From Colimorpha_A sp045540115 (GTDB taxonomy: Bacteria > Bacillota > Clostridia > Oscillospirales > CAG-272), in NCBI GenBank assembly GCA_045540115.1, contig JAZQGR010000003.1, positions 1 to 9,304 on the forward strand: DNA of 9,304 nt. Direction: 5' to 3'. Below the pieces are notes generated by a model. It was not told the origin of the DNA and made no database searches. It saw nothing but the letters and a program-made list of their open reading frames with translations. The position numbers and the translations under genes were made by a program. How positions within the stretch are numbered: the first letter of the stretch is position 1; every line of letters begins with the position of its first letter. Of this stretch, positions 4,063-9,304 are shown one piece after another.

Positions 4063-4752
4063 TTATTTTGACAATTTCTCAACAAGACCTTTTATCTTAT
4101 CACCAAGTTCATCAATTTCATTGACAGAACAAGTAATATTAATGTTTATGGTTATACCCGAGTCCGCTGAATGAATAATTTTTCGATTTGATGTTTGTGG
4201 TTCTTGGACAGACTGCTCTTTGGTCTCTGTTACTACCTTAGTAGGCGTTCCTGAAGCACTCTCATCATTAACAGTTAGTTTTCCATCCGTTTCGCTCAAT
4301 ATTTCTGAAACCTTTAAAATTTCGATAATTGCTCCAGCGCCAGCTCTACTCTGCTTATTATCTTTAAGCCCCGACGAATAAATCACGTGATTTAGCAAAT
4401 TTGATCTATCCATACCATTACGTATTCTAACTGCCGAAATCATGCGATTTAAGAAATCTGCTTCGCTGATAATTTCTTTCCACAACCGTACAATTTCTTC
4501 ATTTATTTTAGAAGCATACGCACGTCCAAGAGAACGTCCTATCTCAGTAGCTGCTTTTTTATTACCTTCGGTTATTAGGCCAATTTGAACTAAAAATCCA
4601 TTGTTTGAGCTAACTACTGTACGAGGCATACCAGTAGATTGACTCAAATCATCCAACGACAAAAGAGTTCCTTCTTTTTCTGACGAATAAGCCTGAATTA
4701 CTTTGATGAGTTCCTCATAAGAGGACACGGGAAGCTTAAATGTTTCTGCCAT
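4063..4752 (-). CDS. Double winged-helix protein with a beta-alpha C-terminal tail
   Basis: A 229-residue protein whose exact family I cannot name. Residues about 10-75 form a likely winged helix (SYEELIKVIQAYSSEKEG, then LSLDDLSQSTGMPRTVVSS as the helix-turn-helix, then GLITEGNKKAATEIG). Residues about 97-160 resemble a second winged helix ending in IIEILKVSEILSETDGKLTV. A low-complexity Thr/Glu/Gln linker (about 161-190) leads to a hydrophobic strand ITININITCSV and a final helix NEIDELGDKIKGLVEKL. The layout recalls DUF5343-like two-winged-helix proteins with a short C-terminal strand-helix unit. ATG at 4752 has GAAGGAG in the end of the rloB-like gene, only 5 nt from its stop, so the two are translated together. 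Possible roles are phage-signal sensing, operon regulation, or acting as partner to the HEPN protein. All are inference. Confidence 0.72.
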   Translation of the reverse strand: MAETFKLPVSSYEELIKVIQAYSSEKEGTLLSLDDLSQSTGMPRTVVSSNNGFLVQIGLITEGNKKAATEIGRSLGRAYASKINEEIVRLWKEIISEADFLNRMISAVRIRNGMDRSNLLNHVIYSSGLKDNKQSRAGAGAIIEILKVSEILSETDGKLTVNDESASGTPTKVVTETKEQSVQEPQTSNRKIIHSADSGITININITCSVNEIDELGDKIKGLVEKLSK

Positions 4753-4757
4753 ATTTT

Positions 4758-5411
4758 TTAATTCTCCTTCTTTATCTTAGATTTTATTTCGCCCACCAAC
4801 AAGTGGACAGTTGTGCAAGGACACATTTCGGAGGGCTTGTCCTTGCAATTATCCCTGTGCTCATGAAGTTTTCGTTCGGCCAATGCAACAGCTTCCTGTT
4901 CATTGCCAAAACGGTTAAGTTTCTCGTATATCTGAGGATCTGATTTAACATAACGTTGCCGAGTTGCTCGTTCGTAAGTTGTACTAAAACCGCTACAACA
5001 AGATACAGAGTCTTGATAGTTTGGCATTTCTCCGAAATAAGCACTAAACCATGCTTCAATACAAGGATTGGTCCATCCTACATTTATTCTTCTGTCATGT
5101 GCTTGACGAATAATTTCATCAAAATCCTTGACCTGATCTCTATCGAAAACTATCCAAATCTCGCCATATTGCGGATTCAAAGAAGCCAAATTCAAAGCTT
5201 CATCCACGAGGTTTTTTGTAGCGGTCTTTACAACCTTAATCACAAGTTTTCCTTGCAGTTCTTTGGGAATGGAATCGCGCAAACCCAACATATAATTCTG
5301 CTCGGTTTCTTTTGTGTCGGTAACAATGAAGTAGTATCCTAATTCAGGAACTCTTCTTTTTGTCATCTGATCCCTTGTTTTTCGCTTTCCGTTTCTTTCA
5401 ACTCGAGGCAT
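4758..5411 (-). CDS. rloB: RloB-family TOPRIM-type protein, putative nuclease partner of the AAA ATPase
   Basis: A 217-residue protein of usual RloB length. It has the expected blocks in order: a basic N-terminus, a strand and acidic loop FIVTDTKETEQNYMLGL with E35 in the position of the TOPRIM glutamate, the core strand IWIVFDRDQ with D90 and D92 (the DxD of TOPRIM folds), and NPCIEAWFSAYF (about 115-126), the conserved family signature. RloB proteins pair with AAA15 ATPases in RloAB loci, and AbiL (AbiLi/AbiLii) is, to my knowledge, the same combination. They are thought to act as phage-triggered nucleases. The gene follows the ATPase gene by 3 nt. A TTG at 5414 is also in frame, but ATG at 5411 sits 8 nt from AAGGAGG and is the better start. 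It could be RNA- or DNA-directed. Confidence 0.85.
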   Translation of the reverse strand: MPRVERNGKRKTRDQMTKRRVPELGYYFIVTDTKETEQNYMLGLRDSIPKELQGKLVIKVVKTATKNLVDEALNLASLNPQYGEIWIVFDRDQVKDFDEIIRQAHDRRINVGWTNPCIEAWFSAYFGEMPNYQDSVSCCSGFSTTYERATRQRYVKSDPQIYEKLNRFGNEQEAVALAERKLHEHRDNCKDKPSEMCPCTTVHLLVGEIKSKIKKEN

Positions 5412-5414
5412 CAA

Positions 5415-6686
5415 TTATTCCTCCTTAAACATATCAAAATACTTCAAGGTAGGAATAGCACCGTATTTACCTAAAAGATAGTTCTTTTCGTAGTTTTCAT
5501 CCTTACGAATCTTCACTCCGTCTTCATCAACAAAATCAGCCAACGAATATAAAGTGGATACGCCGTCATAATCCTTTTCGGTGAACCAGATCTCATCTCT
5601 ACGCAACATGTTTCCGTTCAATTGCCAAGAATCATGAGATGTGAAGATAAGTTGTGCATGCTTCGTGTTTATTTCTGGATTGAGGAAGGTGATAACAAAC
5701 GTTCTGACAAGCAATGGATGCAATCTCGCATTCAACTCATCTACAAATAACACTCCACCGGTTGAAAGCACATCTTGAAGCATAGGATACAGCGCAAACA
5801 TCTTCAAGGTTCCTGCGGACTCATTTTGTAACGGAATAGATGTTGTCTGATCAGAATTTATCAGTCTGTGAATTGCATCAATCTTAAGATGTTCATCTTC
5901 GTCATCGTTATCAGACTTGAGAACTTCGACATTGAATCCAATTATTGACGGGTCGAAAGTTGAGAAATAGTCGACAACATTTTGCTGAACCTTTTCATCA
6001 TCAGCAAATCCATTAGGAATTAGCTGAGATAAGAAGAAGTTTTCGATTGGTCTTCCAAAATCAGCAAAATCATTATTTATAAACCAGTCTCTAATAAACT
6101 TTAACTTGGCAATTTTCAACTTCGCGCCCAATGATACGATCAACGTCTCTTTAGCCAAAGCTATTTTAATATTTTCTTGACTCTTAACAGGAATGCCAGG
6201 CATATCAATATCGTCTCCATGACGATAAAATATCTTTTTGTATATGCCTCTCGAAGTCTTTGACTTGCAATTTAGCCATTCCTCGCAAACTCCACTACCA
6301 TTTACAGAGAAACCATAATTGTATGTCTTAGCACCATTTTCTTCAGAATCAATAAAGTAAACTTCAAATGTTGTCTCTGCATTTTTACTTTCATTGTCAA
6401 ACAAGAACGGAGTGGGCTTGAAAAACTTTGTCTTTTTCTTCTTTGAATCTGCTTCATCACCATATTCCAAGGATTCAATTACATACATAGTCATATATCT
6501 AAATGCTTCCTGCACATTAGATTTACCACTCGCATTTGCTCCAAATATGGCTGCTACTGGCAATACTCTTTCATTTGCTATTGATACTACATGGCCGTTA
6601 AAATCAGAAATTTTGGTTGCGGTTAAATCTAAAATTGTATCATCTCTAAATGATTTATAATTTTTAAAATTAAATTGCAATAACAT
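5415..6686 (-). CDS. AAA15/RloA-type ATPase, putative phage sensor of the defence cassette
   Basis: A 423-residue ABC-like AAA ATPase. The N-terminus LLQFNFKNYKSFRDDTILDL is typical of the family. Walker A is GANASGKS (49-56), an ABC-signature-like NESAGTLKMF is at 288-297, Walker B VLFVDE is at 312-317, and the H-loop TSHD is at 349-352 with H351. A conserved-looking end NYLLGKYGAIP is at 402-412. Between Walker A and the signature lies a roughly 230-residue insert with a lysine stretch at 82-87, probably the coiled-coil/sensor lobe. Relatives (RloA, AbiLi, AriA of PARIS) detect phage products and release or activate a TOPRIM partner, here RloB. ATG at 6686 has AAAGGAG 9 nt upstream and a strong promoter behind it. 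It is the first gene of the cassette. It is much more AT-rich than the integrases next to it, which suggests separate origin. Confidence 0.9.
   Translation of the reverse strand: MLLQFNFKNYKSFRDDTILDLTATKISDFNGHVVSIANERVLPVAAIFGANASGKSNVQEAFRYMTMYVIESLEYGDEADSKKKKTKFFKPTPFLFDNESKNAETTFEVYFIDSEENGAKTYNYGFSVNGSGVCEEWLNCKSKTSRGIYKKIFYRHGDDIDMPGIPVKSQENIKIALAKETLIVSLGAKLKIAKLKFIRDWFINNDFADFGRPIENFFLSQLIPNGFADDEKVQQNVVDYFSTFDPSIIGFNVEVLKSDNDDEDEHLKIDAIHRLINSDQTTSIPLQNESAGTLKMFALYPMLQDVLSTGGVLFVDELNARLHPLLVRTFVITFLNPEINTKHAQLIFTSHDSWQLNGNMLRRDEIWFTEKDYDGVSTLYSLADFVDEDGVKIRKDENYEKNYLLGKYGAIPTLKYFDMFKEE
5420..5426 (-). promoter_or_regulatory. Ribosome binding site deciding the rloB-like start
   Basis: AAGGAGG on the minus strand lies inside the last codons of the ATPase gene, 8 nt from ATG at 5411 and only 5 nt from the alternative TTG at 5414. 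This favours the ATG. Confidence 0.8.
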
Positions 6687-6720
6687 AATGCATATCTCCT
6701 TTTATAACCTTTCACTATAT

Positions 6721-6748
6721 ATTATACTCAAAAAAATCAATTTGTCAA
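6721..6748 (-). promoter_or_regulatory. SigA-type promoter of the four-gene cassette
   Basis: On the minus strand TTGACA (6748-6743), a 16-nt spacer, and TATAAT (6726-6721): both hexamers match the consensus perfectly. The ATPase ATG follows about 34 nt after the -10 box. No other clear promoter is seen within the cassette, so the four genes are probably one transcript. Confidence 0.9.
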
Positions 6749-6756
6749 CATTCAAA

Positions 6757-6771
6757 TGAGATTTTTTCTCA
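6757..6771. promoter_or_regulatory. Small inverted repeat upstream of the cassette promoter
   Basis: TGAGA-TTTTT-TCTCA lies 8 nt upstream of the -35 box. It could bind a regulator, such as one of the winged-helix proteins of the cassette, or be a chance feature of AT-rich DNA. Confidence 0.25.
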
Positions 6772-6805
6772 ATTAGGCGCAGTTTTTTGTCTCGCGACCT
6801 CTTTT

Positions 6806-6871
6806 CTTTGTTTACTCCGCACCAACCATTGAGGGCGCCTTAGTCGGCGCCCTCTTTTGGTTTTGCTTTTT
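6806..6871. repeat. Flanking direct repeat, right copy (terminator plus integrase tail)
   Basis: Second copy of the 66-bp unit at 2988-3053. It contains CTTTGTTTACTCC, ACCAACCATT, the hairpin GAGGGCGCC/GGCGCCCTC, and TTTTGCTTTTT. Here the unit overlaps the genuine 3' end of the integrase gene. Confidence 0.85.
6831..6858 (+). terminator. Hairpin overlapping the integrase stop codon
   Basis: GAGGGCGCC (6831-6839) pairs with GGCGCCCTC (6846-6854) around a 6-nt loop that holds the integrase TAA (6840-6842). TTTT follows on the plus strand only, so it terminates rightward transcription and would protect the integrase gene from antisense read-through. The minus strand has no T-run after the stem, so it is a poor terminator for the integrase itself. 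Confidence 0.75.
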
Positions 6872-8300
6872 CCTCTGCTATCTCCGCTTTCTTTTCGGCG
6901 ATCATCTCGGCGAGTTTGGCTTCGCACTGCTCACGGGTTTCAGCGTAGACGTTGAATTTCTTTCGCTTGCCGTTTGGCAGGCGCGGATAGAAGCTGCCTT
7001 CCCAGAGGTGATCGTTGATCTGATAGATGCATCCGGTGCCTGACTTGCGGATCTTTCTCGGGACGGGCTCGGGATGGGGCTCTGACGGCTCGTACGTTTC
7101 GTTTACGGGCGTGTTTGTGTTCTGCTTGGGTGTTTGCTTTACCTCGGGCATCTGCGCGTCTGTGCCGCCGATCTTGCGGTCAATGTTCACCGCCGCCTGC
7201 ATCTGCATCGTGTCGGTCATATGGCTGTAGATGTCAAGGGTGGTCGCGGCAGACACGTGACCGATGGTTGCCGACAAGGTTTTGACGTCCATTCCGTTTT
7301 CCAGCGCCATGGTTGCGAAGGTATGGCGCAAATCGTGGAAGCGGACGCGTTTACAGCCCGCACGGCGAAGGAGCCTTCCGAGGATATCGCTCGTTCCCGT
7401 AGGATACCTGGGTGAATCGGAGTTCTGCGGTGACGGGAACATCCATCTTGAATCCACCGTTTTCTTATACTCCTTCAGCACCGCCACAAGGGATGGCGGA
7501 AGCACGATGGTGCGTACCGACGATTTCGTTTTCGGCACGGATATTTCCAATTTTCCGTCCACGGCACACACCTGGCGACAGACGTGAAGCTCGCCCGTGC
7601 GGAAGTTGAGGTCGTCCCACATCAGTCCAAGCATCTCGCCTCTGCGCATCCCCGTGCCGAGCTCCAGCAGGAAGAATTCATAGAAGCCGTCCTCCTTGGC
7701 TTGCTTTAGAAACCGCCCGAGATCATCGCGGGACAGCACCTGCATCTCGTGGGCTTTCTTCGGCGGAAGCTTACAGCCGATGGCGGGATTGGTACGGATG
7801 AGCCCGTCCTCCACCGCCTTTTCAAGAGCCGAGCGACAGCTTGCGTGGCATGCGCGCACCATTCGGTCGGACAGCTCGGGACCGTACTGCTCCACGCGAA
7901 TCCTCCGTCCGTTCTTTTTCAGCCGAGCGTAGAACTGCTGCAGATCGTTTTGCGACAGCTTGTTCAGCGGAATCTTGCCGATCTCGGGAATGATGTGATC
8001 GTAGATGCGGTTCTCGTAGTTTTGCTGAGTCAGCGGGCGGACGGCGGGCTTGCAAAAGTTCTCGTACCAGAAGTCGATATAGTCGCCGAAGAGCATATCC
8101 GGCTTGCACCGCGTGCTCGGCGGTCGGTACTCCTCGCGGAGCTTTTCCAGCTTCTCAGCGCACTCGGTCTTGGTCTTGGCAAGCACGTTTTTCGTTTTCG
8201 GCAGACCTTTATCATCGTAGCCGACGACAACTCTGCCTTCCCACCGTCCGTCCTTGCGTTGTCGAAGTAATCCTTTCCCGTTTTTTCTTCTCTTAGCCAT
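6840..8300 (-). CDS. Tyrosine recombinase/integrase with DNA-binding domains at both ends
   Basis: A 486-residue site-specific recombinase. Residues about 7-58 form an AP2-like arm-binding domain (KGLLRQRKDGRWEGRVVVGY). Residues about 68-175 are the SAM-like core-binding domain. The catalytic domain follows with R219 (TGMRRGE), a lysine in PKTKSSVR, H322-D-L-R325, H348 (IGH) and nucleophile Y358 (LDIYSHM), so all active-site residues are present. After a Pro/Thr-rich linker (about 380-415), residues about 418-475 repeat an AP2-like unit (GTGCIYQINDHLWEGSFYPR), which makes it roughly 90 residues longer than a usual integrase. Start: AAGGAGG abuts an ATG at 8306 but is 6 nt from ATG at 8300, which I chose. 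It overlaps the upstream recombinase gene by 8 nt. The stop sits in the hairpin loop. It probably moves the local element. Confidence 0.95.
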   Translation of the reverse strand: MAKRRKNGKGLLRQRKDGRWEGRVVVGYDDKGLPKTKNVLAKTKTECAEKLEKLREEYRPPSTRCKPDMLFGDYIDFWYENFCKPAVRPLTQQNYENRIYDHIIPEIGKIPLNKLSQNDLQQFYARLKKNGRRIRVEQYGPELSDRMVRACHASCRSALEKAVEDGLIRTNPAIGCKLPPKKAHEMQVLSRDDLGRFLKQAKEDGFYEFFLLELGTGMRRGEMLGLMWDDLNFRTGELHVCRQVCAVDGKLEISVPKTKSSVRTIVLPPSLVAVLKEYKKTVDSRWMFPSPQNSDSPRYPTGTSDILGRLLRRAGCKRVRFHDLRHTFATMALENGMDVKTLSATIGHVSAATTLDIYSHMTDTMQMQAAVNIDRKIGGTDAQMPEVKQTPKQNTNTPVNETYEPSEPHPEPVPRKIRKSGTGCIYQINDHLWEGSFYPRLPNGKRKKFNVYAETREQCEAKLAEMIAEKKAEIAEEKAKPKEGAD

Positions 8301-9304
8301 TGTCATCCTCCTTGATTATCAAGTCATCCAAGAACCCGCCCACGATCTTTGATGCGCGCTTTTGCATATCGGTGGTGACGTGGGTGTAGGTGTCAAGCGT
8401 GAAGCTGGCGTTAGTGTGGCCGAGGATCTTTGACAGCGTCTTGGCATCCACACCGCCGGTCAGCGCATGGGTGGCGAAGGTGTGGCGCAGATCGTGGAAG
8501 CGGATCAGCGGAAGCTCCGCTTTCTTTAGTAGCACCTTCATTCGATTGTAGGCTGAGCCGGGATAAAGGGGCTCTTCGGGCTTATAGAGATTCGGGAAGA
8601 TCCATTCGCTGTATGAAGCTTTCTTCCGCTCCCGAAGCATCTCTGCGGTGCTCGGCGGCAGTAGGATCGTTCGCATACCGGTTTCGGTCTTGGTGTCGCC
8701 CCAAGTCAGTCCTCCGCCACTCTTTACAAGCACCGTGCGCGATACCTTGAGGTGTCCCGTCTCGGCGTTAAAGTCCGACCACCGCAGTCCGCAGATCTCG
8801 CCTCGGCGAAGCCCCGTTGTCAGCTCGGTGTAGAAGAAGTCGCGCCACAGCTCGTCCTGCATCACCACGGCGATGAACCTTTCCAGCTGTGCTTCGGTGA
8901 GTATCTGCTTGGGCGGATAGTTGGTTTTCGGGATCGTCGTGCCGTTTGTCGGGTTCTTCACGATGAGCCGTTCCTTCACCGCCGTATCCATCGCCTCGTG
9001 GAGCATCATATGGATCTTGCGCACGTAGCTGTCGGAAAGCTTGTGCCCGTGGATGGGATGCTCTTCCGACCGTCCGCTACGCTTGAGCTTGTTATACATC
9101 CTCTGCACGTCGGCGGTGGTGACGAAGGCGATCTGCTTGTCGCCAAGGTAGGGCTTGATGTGAAGGCGCACGGTGGTTTCGTAAGCCTTCCACGTGCTCT
9201 CGCGGATGGTGAAGAGCATATACTCGTTCAGCCACTTGTCGAGCCATTCGCCCAGCGTTATCTTGCTGTCCTCGGTCAGCTCCACACCGCGGTAGTCCTC
9301 GATG
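8293..9304 (-). CDS. Second tyrosine recombinase (N-terminus outside window)
   Basis: The frame is open to the window edge (IEDYRGVELTEDS precedes the segment ITLGEWLDKWLNEY), so the GTG at 9285 is not a convincing start and the N-terminal arm-binding domain is probably off the window. About 337 residues are visible. The core-binding domain (STWKAYETTVRLHIKPYLGDK) is followed by a catalytic domain with TGLRRGE (catalytic Arg), a lysine in DTKTETGMRT, FHDLRHTFAT (H-x-x-R), LGHTN (His) and the nucleophile in LDTYTHV. All catalytic residues are intact. It overlaps the next recombinase gene by 8 nt (ATGGCTAA), so the two are made together. It is clearly related to its neighbour but diverged, so the pair is not a recent duplication. 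It lacks the C-terminal second AP2-like unit of its neighbour. GC-rich coding matches the neighbour and differs from the defence cassette. Confidence 0.95.
   Translation of the reverse strand, partial: IEDYRGVELTEDSKITLGEWLDKWLNEYMLFTIRESTWKAYETTVRLHIKPYLGDKQIAFVTTADVQRMYNKLKRSGRSEEHPIHGHKLSDSYVRKIHMMLHEAMDTAVKERLIVKNPTNGTTIPKTNYPPKQILTEAQLERFIAVVMQDELWRDFFYTELTTGLRRGEICGLRWSDFNAETGHLKVSRTVLVKSGGGLTWGDTKTETGMRTILLPPSTAEMLRERKKASYSEWIFPNLYKPEEPLYPGSAYNRMKVLLKKAELPLIRFHDLRHTFATHALTGGVDAKTLSKILGHTNASFTLDTYTHVTTDMQKRASKIVGGFLDDLIIKEDDNG
8307..8313 (-). promoter_or_regulatory. Ribosome binding site deciding the integrase start
   Basis: AAGGAGG on the minus strand directly touches the ATG at 8306, too close for use, and lies 6 nt before the ATG at 8300. 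It lies inside the end of the upstream recombinase gene, implying coupled translation. Confidence 0.8.

Noticed and set aside
5412..5414. TTG start for the RloB-family gene
   Set aside because: The next codon is ATG with better spacing (8 nt) to AAGGAGG; the TTG is only 5 nt away and a weaker start.
4758..6686. Calling the ATPase/nuclease pair a PARIS system
   Set aside because: PARIS pairs an AAA15 ATPase with a DUF4435-type TOPRIM protein (AriB). The partner here has the RloB layout and signature, so RloAB/AbiL is the closer match.
3076..6686. Retron or other reverse-transcriptase-based defence
   Set aside because: No reverse transcriptase motif (such as YxDD) is present in any frame I read, and no msr/msd-like RNA precedes the operon.
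7749..8270. Plus-strand 173-codon frame
   Set aside because: It is antisense to the integrase gene; long open antisense frames are expected in GC-rich coding DNA.

Overview
The window looks like chromosomal DNA of a spore-forming Clostridia-type Firmicute, probably an uncultured gut relative of the Oscillospirales. This is inferred from a complete cotJA-cotJB-cotJC spore-coat operon, AGGAGG-type ribosome binding sites, TTGACA/TATAAT promoters and integrase families typical of that group. The exact taxon cannot be read from this window.

Layout. (1) 1-496: the 3' end of a small P-loop kinase-like gene (+) and its terminator, a long imperfect hairpin, and a bidirectional terminator shared with the cot operon. 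(2) 495-1601: cotJC, cotJB and cotJA on the minus strand, tightly overlapped; this is host backbone. (3) 1602-2424: a gene-poor, heavily structured stretch. It holds a strong housekeeping promoter, two broken 5' halves of a proline tRNA gene, a run of imperfect hairpins, and an intact tRNA-Pro(UGG) with encoded CCA. This looks like the scarred edge of one or more integrated elements. (4) 2425-2979: a GNAT acetyltransferase gene (+) ending in a strong hairpin terminator. (5) 3054-6820: an AT-rich four-gene minus-strand cassette with its own promoter. It encodes an AAA15/RloA-type ATPase, an RloB-type TOPRIM nuclease, a winged-helix protein, and a winged-helix/HEPN protein with an R-N-A-A-D-H RNase-type motif. 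(6) 6840-9304: two overlapping tyrosine recombinase genes (-) in GC-rich DNA, the upstream one running off the window.

How it fits together. The recombinases and damaged tRNA halves suggest an integrative element whose left edge is near the tRNA remnants. The RloA/RloB pair matches known abortive-infection modules of the AbiL/RloAB kind. The added winged-helix and HEPN genes, on what appears to be the same transcript, suggest an extended anti-phage operon with two candidate nucleases, one TOPRIM and one HEPN. The cassette lies between two copies of a roughly 65-bp unit containing the terminator hairpin and the last codons of the integrase. The left copy still encodes a 12-residue integrase tail, so the cassette appears to have been spliced in at the 3' end of an integrase gene. 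That junction and the four-gene combination are the most interesting parts of the window.
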